Positions 54,400 through 62,651 of a DNA stretch of 64,000 nt are shown here, piece after piece. Position 1 is the stretch's first letter. Each line of letters begins with the position of its first letter. A program made the translations under genes and the position numbers. Location: assembly GCA_964607755.1 (NCBI GenBank), contig CAZSMC010000004.1, positions 58,149 to 122,148 of the forward strand, read 5' to 3'. Under the pieces are notes generated by a model. The model saw only the letters and a list, made by a program, of their open reading frames with translations, made no database searches and was not told the DNA's origin. This DNA is from CAZSMC01 sp964607755 (GTDB lineage Bacteria > Zhuqueibacterota > Zhuqueibacteria > Residuimicrobiales > Krinioviventaceae).

Positions 54400-54503
54400 A
54401 GGTTTAGGTGGGTCGATGTAATGCATTTATTCAAATGAGTAATAGTGACAGTAATGCGGAGAGGCCGGCTGGCTTGGTTTGGTATGATCGACCCACCTTA
54501 CCT
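54400..54503. mobile_element. MITE-like element with terminal inverted repeats
   Basis: AGGTGGGTCGAT (54406-54417) is the exact reverse complement of ATCGACCCACCT (54487-54498); the match extends imperfectly through CAGGT / CCTG at both outer ends. The 100-bp body has no coding capacity. It looks like a small non-autonomous element or REP cluster; no transposase gene is in the window. Confidence 0.5.
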
Positions 54504-54521
54504 GCAAAAAGCACGACATTG

Positions 54522-54818
54522 TCAACGAGGTAATTTGTATTCAATTTCTAAATTTGCACCTTTACCCTTAGGTGGTTTATAAATAATCTTATCTTTAGGA
54601 GAAAAAAATGAATACATTGCCGAACAACAAATTGGCATTCTGTTTGGAGAACTTCTGTTTCCCACAACCAGTTCGTGTAAATCACCAGCTTTAATAACAA
54701 TCGAATTTAAATTTTTTTGTTGGTACTTTTTAAATAATTTTTCAATTGCTATTTTAAAATCATATATTGAGAGCTTTTTTATCGATTCTATATTATTATT
54801 TTTTATAACCTCTCTTAC
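54522..54818 (-). pseudogene. C-terminal half of the nuclease gene, in a shifted frame and without a start codon
   Basis: A minus-strand frame of 98 codons ending at TGA 54524-54522, with no ATG, GTG or TTG in its first 45 codons. It opens in the codon that overlaps the stop of the nuclease ORF. Its coding look is strong: LNSIVIKAGDLHELVVGN, NRMPICCSAMY and PPKGKGANLEIEYKL. I recall a similar R/K-x-G-D-x-H...NRMP-x-x-C-x-A-M...G-x-x-L-x-I-x-Y domain next to restriction-type nucleases. Most likely it is the second domain of the same protein, cut off by a frameshift at 54815-54825. Confidence 0.6.
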
Positions 54819-55258
54819 TTAGGATATGAATTCGTTTGCGTTTTATCCACATTTGGGTAAACGCAAATTCCTTCGAGCTTGTTTTTATCAAATTCCCAAA
54901 TCTCTGTCCTTGGTGGAATCAAGTGATAATATGTACGTAAATAATACTGCGCCAAAGAACAATTTTCTTTTAATGATTTATTAACAAATAAAATTTTACG
55001 ATATGTCATGGGGGCAACAGAAAAGTAAAGCATTGCTTCATTCCAGACCGACATTTTTGCAGAGGGGGCGTTACCACTTTTTGTCCAGGAATGATTCTTA
55101 CACTCGATAAGAATTTTAGGGTTTTCAGATCCGAAGTCAAATTTGTGAGATTTTTTGTCTGAATTAAATCCAATAGTAATAGGAAATGGTCTTGTTAATT
55201 CAATGTTTTCCTTTTGGGTGAAATAAGACATTACTTTTTTTTCAAAATCAGAGGACAT
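54815..55258 (-). CDS. PD-(D/E)XK-like nuclease domain, probably 3'-frameshifted
   Basis: 147 residues. D41 in KFDFGSENP and E52-C-K54 in ILIECKNHSW form a D-X10-ExK metal site, preceded by a short helical N-terminus. That is the restriction-endonuclease core; W58 and the following helix (SVWNEAMLYFSV) fit too. AAGGA lies 8 nt before the ATG. The frame stops at TAA 54817-54815, exactly where a second open frame without start codon takes over. The intact protein was likely about 245 residues. No methyltransferase gene adjoins. Confidence 0.65.
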   Translation of the reverse strand: MSSDFEKKVMSYFTQKENIELTRPFPITIGFNSDKKSHKFDFGSENPKILIECKNHSWTKSGNAPSAKMSVWNEAMLYFSVAPMTYRKILFVNKSLKENCSLAQYYLRTYYHLIPPRTEIWEFDKNKLEGICVYPNVDKTQTNSYPK

Positions 55259-55349
55259 TATTTTAATCCTTTTATTGTATATTTGTGTGAAACAATATTC
55301 GTTTTATTAATATATAGGATGCTATGAATTGCTTGATGATATTTTTAAA

Positions 55350-55718
55350 TTATAAATCAATGTTAATATTGATATCAATTTTATTTCTATCATTTACTAT
55401 AAATTTGCCAACTATTTTTTCATACGCTCCATCATTCCCCCAAATCTTTAAAATATAGATGTATACCCCTTGAACAACTTTTTTACCATTCTTATTTTTC
55501 CCATTCCAACTGACAGTATATCTGCCAAGTGACAACTGTGCGTCTATAAGAGTGCTTATCAAATTTCCTGAAGAACTGAATATTTTAAGAGTGACCTTAC
55601 CGGGACTATTCTGAATTTCATAGTAAAAATTAGTAGAAAAAGTACTCGGTTCAACTGGACTATGACATTCATAAAGACTTGATAAAAAGAAAAATATAAT
55701 TATTAATAATTTATTCAT
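55350..55718 (-). CDS. Lipoprotein with FlgD/T9SS-like Ig domain
   Basis: 122 residues from ATG 55718 (AGGGG upstream). Lipoprotein signal with Cys after IIIFFFLSSLYE. The domain reads VTLKIFSSSGNLISTLID, then LGRYTVSWNGKNKNGKKV and GVYIYILKI, the FlgD-type beta-sandwich pattern that ends many surface proteins in FCB bacteria. As a stand-alone lipoprotein it probably lies on the outer membrane. It starts 16 nt behind the barrel protein gene and shares its transcript. Confidence 0.7.
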   Translation of the reverse strand: MNKLLIIIFFFLSSLYECHSPVEPSTFSTNFYYEIQNSPGKVTLKIFSSSGNLISTLIDAQLSLGRYTVSWNGKNKNGKKVVQGVYIYILKIWGNDGAYEKIVGKFIVNDRNKIDININIDL

Positions 55719-55734
55719 CTTAATTCCCCTCTGT

Positions 55735-56490
55735 CTAAAAATTATATTGAACAGAAAAATTAAAATTAAGACCACCAATATTACCCAAGCGTCCTTTCCT
55801 ATTATCACCGATGAAAGTATGGGAATATTTAAATTCCCATTTGAATAAAAAAGGTTGCAAATATAAATAGGTACCAATTCCTGTTATTAATCCAAAACCA
55901 CTATCTTTCTGAATGAATTTTTTGTAATCTTTTTCAAGGTTGATGTTTGCAAATGGACTCTTTGCTTTAATCCAGACCCAATTATAAGACGTGCCAACAC
56001 AGAAGAAAGGGTATTGTTTGTGATATTGAAATAAGATATGTTTGTAGTTTAATGAAAGAGGAACATTAATAAATCTTATGTTATTGATAATTTTTGATTT
56101 CTTATTAGAATATCCGATTGACAATTCAGCAATTGATCTATCAGAAATAAATGCTGTATAAGATGCGCCGGTTTGAAAAGTTGTAGCATAAAAATCATAC
56201 ATACCAGTACTTGTAAAAATTTTATATCCCATCATTAATCCAATGCTATTCCACTTTTGTCCAAATTCTACTCTTCCTCTTCTGGTTTTGAAAATTATCT
56301 TTTTGATTACATCCCTCTCTAGTACTATCCTTCCAAATTTTGTTTCCAAAGCAATGAGATTTTCAGATTGTTTTATAATTCGACCTTCTAGCTGCGTTCC
56401 ATCTTTAAGATAAATTTGTTCAGGGAAGCACTTTGAATTAATAGAAATAGCGAATGTTATGACAATGATATAAAATATAATCTTTTTCAT
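55735..56490 (-). CDS. Outer-membrane beta-barrel protein
   Basis: 251 residues. Signal peptide (IIFYIIVITFAISINSKCF), then a short domain YLKDGTQLEGRIIKQSENLI with KFGRIVLERDVIKKI as found on many envelope proteins, then an eight-strand-type barrel ending FNFSVQYNF with the terminal aromatic. Codon use is much more AT-rich than in the neighbours. With the lipoprotein gene downstream it makes a two-gene unit of unknown role, perhaps acquired. Confidence 0.72.
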   Translation of the reverse strand: MKKIIFYIIVITFAISINSKCFPEQIYLKDGTQLEGRIIKQSENLIALETKFGRIVLERDVIKKIIFKTRRGRVEFGQKWNSIGLMMGYKIFTSTGMYDFYATTFQTGASYTAFISDRSIAELSIGYSNKKSKIINNIRFINVPLSLNYKHILFQYHKQYPFFCVGTSYNWVWIKAKSPFANINLEKDYKKFIQKDSGFGLITGIGTYLYLQPFLFKWEFKYSHTFIGDNRKGRLGNIGGLNFNFSVQYNF

Positions 56491-56857
56491 TTAAAATTTT
56501 ACTTTACCTAAATCGTTCTCCAACTTCAATTATTTTTTGACAATTGAAAAATACCATACTTCCCCTTTGCAGCTAAAATTTTGGGCATGTTAGAAAATGC
56601 TATACAAAAATGGGCATAAACCAATAATAAGATTGTAAGAAAGCAATATTTCTTTAGCATTCCAGTTAATCTTTTTCTATAATACTTTATAATTTATTTG
56701 ATAATACTACTGATTTTTGGAAAAGTGTTTACATAAATAATAACTACTTGGTTTTAATTCAAAACAAACCAACTTGTGCAAGCATTCAAAATAATATTCT
56801 GCAAATATAATGCCAGTGAAAAGCAAGCATTTATTTTTTTATTATAATCTAACTATA

Positions 56858-56940
56858 TTATTCATCCTCCAAAACAACAGCCGTTCCATACGCCAAAAAA
56901 TTCTGCAGCAGAACCCATGATATAGCTTGTAGCAAGTTTT
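56858..56940 (-). pseudogene. C-terminal relic of a YbjQ-like protein
   Basis: Two frames give matching pieces: KLATSYIMGSAAEFF and, one base off, LAYGTAVVLEDE-stop at 56858. Together they match the end of YbjQ/UPF0145 heavy-metal-binding-domain proteins (T-S-x-x-M-x-G-A-A-E-x-L-A-Y-G-T-A-V). Only about 27 residues remain, with a REP-like palindrome abutting the broken edge at 56941. The rest of the gap 56491-57235 is AT-rich with no other coding signal seen. Confidence 0.6.
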
Positions 56941-56968
56941 CTTCTCGTTACAGGGCTCTGCCTTGTAA
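56941..56968. repeat. Palindromic REP-like element, copy 2
   Basis: CTTCTCG followed by TTACAGGGC, TCT, GCCTTGTAA; about the same sequence as at 54344-54371, including the flanking ATGCGCTTCAACTG / ATGGCCTCAACTG. It directly adjoins the YbjQ relic. Confidence 0.65.
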
Positions 56969-57113
56969 TGCGCTTCAACTGCTTTTTCATATGAATGAAC
57001 TGTGCAAGCGGCACTCTGCGCCACAGGTGAACTCAAATCGAATTGTTCATATCGATTCCATAGTCTCTCCAGCATAAGAATTAGAAACATCGCTCACTGG
57101 GTTATGATATGTT

Positions 57114-57195
57114 GTGGCGCGGAGCGCCACTTTCTGAGACTATGAGAAAACATCAGCCAATTGTGCCTTCCCAGCCAGAGGCTGGGAACGAGAAG
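57114..57195. repeat. Hairpin pair including REP-like copy 3 (inverted)
   Basis: GTGGCGC (57114-57120) / GCGCCAC (57124-57130) with a GGA loop, then TTCCCAGCC (57168-57176) / GGCTGGGAA (57180-57188) with an AGA loop followed by CGAGAAG. The second half is the reverse complement of the CTTCTCGTT-palindrome layout of the other two copies. It lies just downstream of the sulfatase gene and could end its transcript. Confidence 0.55.
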
Positions 57196-57235
57196 GGAAT
57201 CGTTAATGAGCACTGATGGATAATTATTCTCCCAT

Positions 57236-58636
57236 TCAATCAATCTTCGAATAGAACGTATCCCGGTGTTTCTCAGCAATCAGCGCCAAATTGTCCGCCA
57301 CTTTAGGATATTGATCAATAACATTTGTTGTTTCATAGGGATCGTTTTTCATATCGAAAAGCGACAATCCGATGTGCGCTTGTTTGTACTCACCTGCCTG
57401 ACCATCCTTGCCTGCCCGAACCAGCGTGCGATAATTATGCGGCAGATGCAGCTTCCACCGGCCGTCACCGCTGATGACACTCTCAAAATTTCCACCGGTA
57501 GAAAAAGCGTAATATTCATGCGGATTATGCGCATCGGGTTGGTTTGTGATAATATTCCACACATTCAAACCATCGATTTCATTTTCAGGCAGCGGTGCAT
57601 CAACAAGATCACAAATTGTTGGCACAATGTCGATCGAACTGAATGCCTGATCTGACACCGAATTCGATTCGATGTGTCCGGGGAATTTCATAATGCACGC
57701 TGAACGGGTGCCACCGTCAAAGCTCGTTCCCTTGGCTTCACGAAAAGGAGTCGTCCCTGCACGATTGCCATAGCTGATCCAGGGCCCGTTATCAGAGGTA
57801 AACATAACCAGCGTGTTTTTGTCCAGACCATTCTTTTTCAGCGCTTTTTGAATCTGGCCGACCGACCAATCGATTTCCATGATGACATCACCGTACAATC
57901 CGGCACCGGATTTACCTTTAAACTTGTCACTGCAAAAGATCGGCACGTGCGGCATGCTGTGCGGCACATACAGAAAAAACGGTTCATCTTTGTGTCTGTT
58001 GATAAAATCCACAGCATGTTCTGTGTACCAGGTTGTCAGCATGGCCTGATGTTCTTTGGTCACTGGTTCAATTTTCACCTCACCGTTTTCCCAGTACTGC
58101 AAAGGAAACTGTCCCCAGTACTCTGGATTTTGCGGATGATGTTTCCACATGTCATTCGAATACATCAGTCCGCAAGACTCATCGAATCCGCGTGCCGGAG
58201 GTCGTGTGTCCGGTTGATCACCCAGGTGCCATTTGCCAAAAACAGCTGTCGAATAGCCGCGCTTTTTCAGCACTTCACCCAACGTGGCAAATGATGGATC
58301 GAGCCCTCTGGCCCGGGGCGGATGTGCACCAAAAACTTGGGTGCGCCCAGGATAACAACCGGTCAGCAGCGACGCTCGCGAGGCAGAACAAATTGCCTGT
58401 GGCACGTAAAACTGGCGAAACATGCATCCCTCGGATGCCAGTTTGTTGACATTTGGCGTCGGATGCTCAGGTTCTCCGAACGGCTTGAAATCCGCGTATC
58501 CGGAATCATCCAAAAAAATAAGAACAATGTTAAGTCGGGGTGTACCTGACTTTTTGCCGCCTCCGCACCCCAAACCGGCAGCCATAACGGACAACGAGGC
58601 CGCCTTTAAAAATTCTCTTCGTGATTGATTTTTCAT
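57236..58636 (-). CDS. Family S1 sulfatase, exported
   Basis: 466 residues. A Tat-like signal (SRREFLKAASLSVMAAGLGC) with a lipobox Cys, then the S1 sulfatase fold: metal residues in FLDDSGY (D43, D44), the modification site C83-S-A-S-R87 followed by ASLLTG, GKWHLGD, and FTSDNGPW. The Cys must become formylglycine; the site is CxASR rather than the classical CxPSR. It releases sulfate from a glycan. It is third in a sulfatase-GH95-sulfatase operon, its ATG sharing a base with the GH95 stop (TAATG). Confidence 0.93.
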   Translation of the reverse strand: MKNQSRREFLKAASLSVMAAGLGCGGGKKSGTPRLNIVLIFLDDSGYADFKPFGEPEHPTPNVNKLASEGCMFRQFYVPQAICSASRASLLTGCYPGRTQVFGAHPPRARGLDPSFATLGEVLKKRGYSTAVFGKWHLGDQPDTRPPARGFDESCGLMYSNDMWKHHPQNPEYWGQFPLQYWENGEVKIEPVTKEHQAMLTTWYTEHAVDFINRHKDEPFFLYVPHSMPHVPIFCSDKFKGKSGAGLYGDVIMEIDWSVGQIQKALKKNGLDKNTLVMFTSDNGPWISYGNRAGTTPFREAKGTSFDGGTRSACIMKFPGHIESNSVSDQAFSSIDIVPTICDLVDAPLPENEIDGLNVWNIITNQPDAHNPHEYYAFSTGGNFESVISGDGRWKLHLPHNYRTLVRAGKDGQAGEYKQAHIGLSLFDMKNDPYETTNVIDQYPKVADNLALIAEKHRDTFYSKID

Positions 58637-61008
58637 TATAGTTCCTCCGGTTTGTAAAGATTCATGGATTTATCAACGTGATACGTCAAACCTGCTTCAG
58701 CCGGGAAACGAACCACGTTGTGTTGATAGCGGATTTTGCACGGCCCATCTTTATGCGCCGTGACCGAAGCGCGTTTGAGTTCGCCATTTTCCCAACGAAT
58801 GTTGACTGTGAAATCCCCGCGCGCTTTTAATCCGCGCACATATCCGGATAGCCAGGCCTTTGGCAATGCCGGTAAAAGATCGATGCCGTCCATGTGACTT
58901 TGCACCAGCATTTCGGCGATACCGGAGGTACCGCCAAAATTGCCGTCAATTTGAAATGGAGGATGCGTGTCAAAGAGGTTTGGCAGCGTTGATTTTTGCA
59001 GCAGCTTTTGCAGATGCACGTGCGCGCTGTCGCCCTCACGCAGCCGGGCATAAAAATTGACAATCCACGCGCGGCTCCAGCCGGTGTGTCCGCCGCCATG
59101 GGCCAGACGCCGTTCAATGGTCTTTTGCGCAGCGTTGAATAATTTTGGTGTTTTGGGGGTGATCTGAGTTCCCGGATGCAAACCAAACAAGTGCGAAATA
59201 TGCCGATGCCCCGGTTCCGCTTCCTCATAATCTTTGATCCATTCCATAATCGTGCCATTTTCGCCAATTTTGACCGGCGGCAGTTTCTGCATCGCTGTTC
59301 TCAACTGATTTAGAAACGCCGGGGCGTCGTTTAATAGAGTCCCGGCTTTGATGCATGCTGTGAACAATTCTTTAATAATTTGAATATCGATTGTAGCGCC
59401 GTAAGTGAGCTGATGTTCTTCTCCGTTCAAAATGAAAGCGTTTTCCGGCGACATAGATGGCGCTGTGACCAGATGGCCCTGGCCGTCAGAAACTAAAAAA
59501 TCCAGAATAAATTTGGCAGCACCTTTCATCATGGGATAAGCTTTGTCCTTGAGGTAGGTTTTATCCAGAGTGAATTCATAATGTCGCCAAAAAGTCAGCG
59601 TCATCCACGCACCGGCCAGTGGCGATGTGCCCCACTGTATGCCGTCAGCCAGGGCAGTTCGTCCAAAAATATCAGTGGAATGATGCATGGTCCAGCCATC
59701 GGCATCGTACATTTTCTGCGCTGTCACTTTGCCCGGCTCGATGATTTCCATGAAAAAATCAGTCAACGGTATCACAGTTTCCGGCAGATTGCACAAATCC
59801 GCCGGCCAGTAATTCATCTGCAGATTAATGTTGGTATGAAAATCAGAATTCCATGGCGCCTCAAAGTGCGGATTCCAGATTCCCTGAAGGTTGGCCGGAA
59901 GGCGAGCCGGTGGACGGGAACTGCCCATCAAAAGATAGCGGCCATATTGAAAATAAAGCTCCACAAGATCGGGATCCTCTTCACCGTCTTTGACTCGCTG
60001 TAGCCGTTCATCCGTAGGCAGATTGTTCACTGGACTCGAGCCAAGATCGATACTCACCCGGTCGAAATACGCGCGATGGGATTTTATGTGACCTTGTTTG
60101 AGATTTTCTGTCGTCTTGTCTTCTGCTAGGTGTAAAATACGATCACAGATAGAAACAGGCTGAATGCTGCGGTCGAAATTGAGCTTTTCACGATTGTAAT
60201 CGGTTGCCGCCGTCAGGATTAAGGTGAATTCGTCCGCATCGCGAATGGCCAATTGATCCTGTTGAGATTCAATGGAACCGCTGTTCGTCCGTGCCAGCAC
60301 TTTTGCAGCAAACCGCGTATGTTTGCCGGCCGGACCGCGTTCCGGGTCCTCCTCATCCACGATCTGACCTTCCATCAGCAAAACAGAATCGGACACTGCT
60401 GTCACCGATGCGTCGCGCTCCCGGTTCAGCCGAATGGCAGCGCGAATTTGTCCCGGTTTGTCTGCGAAATAATGCACAACGATGACATTATCCGGGCTGG
60501 ATGCAAAAACCGTTTGCTGATAATTTATGCCATTCACTTTGTAAGACGTTGTCGAAATTCCGTTTGGCAAATCCAGTTCGCGACGGTAATTCTTGACTTC
60601 TGTCGAGTCGTACGGAAAATCGATATAAAGGTCACCCAGCGTTTGATAGGAACGGATTCGCGGCGGCGTTCCGAGCAAATGCTTTTTGGCCAATTCCAGA
60701 GCTCGAGTATTTTTCTCCTCAAGCAAAAGCTCCTGAATGCGAACGAGATGCTCTTTTGCTGTTGGATTGTTGTTGTCGATTTGAGTACCGGCCCAGAGAC
60801 TTTCTTCGTTCAATTGCAGCCGTTCAGAATCAAATCGGCCAAAGACCATGGCGCCGAGCCGTCCATTTCCGACCGGAAGCGCTTCGTTCCATTCCGATGC
60901 CGGCTGGCTATACCATAATCTTAGTTTGTGGTTCTCATCCTTTTGCGTGCACGCCAAATTCAACAGCAAAAGGATCAAGAGACTGAAAAACGTTGGGAAT
61001 CGCGTCAT
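58636..61008 (-). CDS. GH95 alpha-L-fucosidase (or galactosidase), lipoprotein
   Basis: 790 residues. Lipoprotein signal ending LLLLNLAC, then WYSQPASEWNEALPVGNGRLGAMVFG and LNEESLWAG of GH95, a beta-sandwich followed by the (alpha/alpha)6 barrel with NLQGIWNPHFEAPWNSDFH, INLQMNYWPADLCNLPE (catalytic Asn/Asp region) and HTGWSRAW. GH95 enzymes cleave alpha-1,2-fucose or alpha-L-galactose by inversion. Lying between two sulfatases, it points to a sulfated fucan or galactan as substrate. AGAGGACAGG lies before the ATG. Confidence 0.95.
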   Translation of the reverse strand: MTRFPTFFSLLILLLLNLACTQKDENHKLRLWYSQPASEWNEALPVGNGRLGAMVFGRFDSERLQLNEESLWAGTQIDNNNPTAKEHLVRIQELLLEEKNTRALELAKKHLLGTPPRIRSYQTLGDLYIDFPYDSTEVKNYRRELDLPNGISTTSYKVNGINYQQTVFASSPDNVIVVHYFADKPGQIRAAIRLNRERDASVTAVSDSVLLMEGQIVDEEDPERGPAGKHTRFAAKVLARTNSGSIESQQDQLAIRDADEFTLILTAATDYNREKLNFDRSIQPVSICDRILHLAEDKTTENLKQGHIKSHRAYFDRVSIDLGSSPVNNLPTDERLQRVKDGEEDPDLVELYFQYGRYLLMGSSRPPARLPANLQGIWNPHFEAPWNSDFHTNINLQMNYWPADLCNLPETVIPLTDFFMEIIEPGKVTAQKMYDADGWTMHHSTDIFGRTALADGIQWGTSPLAGAWMTLTFWRHYEFTLDKTYLKDKAYPMMKGAAKFILDFLVSDGQGHLVTAPSMSPENAFILNGEEHQLTYGATIDIQIIKELFTACIKAGTLLNDAPAFLNQLRTAMQKLPPVKIGENGTIMEWIKDYEEAEPGHRHISHLFGLHPGTQITPKTPKLFNAAQKTIERRLAHGGGHTGWSRAWIVNFYARLREGDSAHVHLQKLLQKSTLPNLFDTHPPFQIDGNFGGTSGIAEMLVQSHMDGIDLLPALPKAWLSGYVRGLKARGDFTVNIRWENGELKRASVTAHKDGPCKIRYQHNVVRFPAEAGLTYHVDKSMNLYKPEEL

Positions 61009-61036
61009 CCTGTCCTCTTTTCTTGAGAGTCATGTG

Positions 61037-62467
61037 TTATTTAATCTTTAAGGAATCGCCGGTTTGTTGCTGCGCGTCTTTTAACGCTTTTTTGAGTTCA
61101 GCAATTTTTTCGGCGTACTCTGGTTTTTCCGCCAGGTTATTCATTTCTTTTGGATCGCTTTCCAGATCGAACAAGAGTGTTTTGTCAATTTCCGGATAAT
61201 AAACGAGTTTAAAATGATCCCTGGTCACCATACGCTGAAGATTCATATAAGCGCCGTAAATAGCATCGTATTGTCGGTCACGTTTGCCTTTTAGAACAGG
61301 CAGAAGGCTTTTAAATTGCACATGTTCCGGCACAGAAACGCCTGCCAGCTCCAGCGTCGTCGGCATAATGTCTTGCAGATAAACCGGTGTGTCGATTACC
61401 CGATTGCTTTTAATGCCAGGCCCGCACACAATCAGCGGCGCCCGCACGCTGTGATCGAACATATTTTGCTTGCCCATTAATCCGTGATGTCCAACCGACA
61501 GGCCGTGGTCAGCAGTGAAAAAGATATAGGTGTTCTTTTCTTTTCCGCTCGCCTCTAACGCATCCAGAATGCGACCGATTTGCTGATCCATGTGGGAGAT
61601 GATGGCGTAATACTCCTGGCGATGCACCTTGACGGCATATTCCGTTCGCGGGAACGGCGCCAGCATTTCGTCACGAAGATCAGGACCGCAGCCAATGGCC
61701 TCCTTGTACGGATATTCGGGCAGGTAATTCTCCGGCACCTCGATTTCTTCGAGCGGGTATTTGTCGACAAATTTTTTCGGCGACTGGCGCGGATCGTGCG
61801 GGGCATTGAACGCCAGATACATGAAAAACGGCGACTCTTTTTGAGAAGCTTGCTCCAAAAAAGACACGCCGTGATTGCCGAGAACCGTGCTCCAATGTGT
61901 GCCGCCTTCCCAGTAGCCGCCATACGATTTGTCCCACGGCGACCATGGATCCGGTTCTCCCTTGACAGGACGATTGTAACCTTCCGGCGTGTCGGCCGGC
62001 ATGCCCGGCCGGACATCGCGCACCACATCAAACACATCTTTTGGCTTGACGCCCATTACATGCCATTTGCCGCTCATGTACGTTTCATAGCCGGCCTCTT
62101 TCATGTACTGAGACCACAGTTTTTCTCTGTATTCGCCTTTTTGCAGCTCGGATTCTGCCTGATGAGCATGCCAGAGAAAACGGCCGGTGTTCAGCATGGT
62201 GCGGCTGGCAATGCACACAGCACCGTGCCACGCACCCTGATTGTAGGTGTGCGAAAACATCACCCCATTTTTAACCAAACGATCCAGATGGGGTGTGTCG
62301 ATTTCCCGGTCACTGAGATGATTTAGCGCATCAAATGCCTGGTCGTCGGCAAAGATGAAAAGAATGTTAGGCGGTTTCCCGTTCTCGCATGCTAATTGCG
62401 TCAGAGCCGGAAAAGCTGCCGCTACCGTACCTGCTGTCAGACTGCGGAGAAACGATCGTCGATTCAT
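61037..62467 (-). CDS. Family S1 sulfatase, exported
   Basis: 476 residues. Tat-like signal (NRRSFLRSLTAGTVAAAF), metal site FADDQAFDAL (D41, D42), modification site C85-I-A-S-R89 with TMLNTG, then SGKWHVMGVKP and TADHGLSVGHHGLMGKQN. The CIASRTMLNTG form is typical of a defined S1 subfamily acting on algal or mucin-type glycans. First gene of the degradation operon, GH95 28 nt downstream. It differs enough from the other sulfatase to act on another position of the sugar. Confidence 0.93.
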   Translation of the reverse strand: MNRRSFLRSLTAGTVAAAFPALTQLACENGKPPNILFIFADDQAFDALNHLSDREIDTPHLDRLVKNGVMFSHTYNQGAWHGAVCIASRTMLNTGRFLWHAHQAESELQKGEYREKLWSQYMKEAGYETYMSGKWHVMGVKPKDVFDVVRDVRPGMPADTPEGYNRPVKGEPDPWSPWDKSYGGYWEGGTHWSTVLGNHGVSFLEQASQKESPFFMYLAFNAPHDPRQSPKKFVDKYPLEEIEVPENYLPEYPYKEAIGCGPDLRDEMLAPFPRTEYAVKVHRQEYYAIISHMDQQIGRILDALEASGKEKNTYIFFTADHGLSVGHHGLMGKQNMFDHSVRAPLIVCGPGIKSNRVIDTPVYLQDIMPTTLELAGVSVPEHVQFKSLLPVLKGKRDRQYDAIYGAYMNLQRMVTRDHFKLVYYPEIDKTLLFDLESDPKEMNNLAEKPEYAEKIAELKKALKDAQQQTGDSLKIK

Positions 62468-62651
62468 GAGAAAACTCCTGTTTTTAAAGTGAAATTTGTT
62501 TTTAATAATAAATAAAGATTTATGTCTAAAACAAGGAAAATCCTCTCAAACGAGTAAAAAACATGAATATGTTTGCAATTTTAGGGTATTTATGTTACGT
62601 TTTATTTTGAAAATCATGATCCTGTCTGTCTAACTTTAGAAAGGGACCACC

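Noticed and set aside
56842..57090. 82-codon minus-strand frame
   Set aside because: It runs through a REP palindrome and through the YbjQ relic in the wrong frame.
61580..62326. 248-codon frame antisense to the second sulfatase gene
   Set aside because: The sulfatase reading is complete with signal and catalytic motifs; this frame has neither start site nor family.
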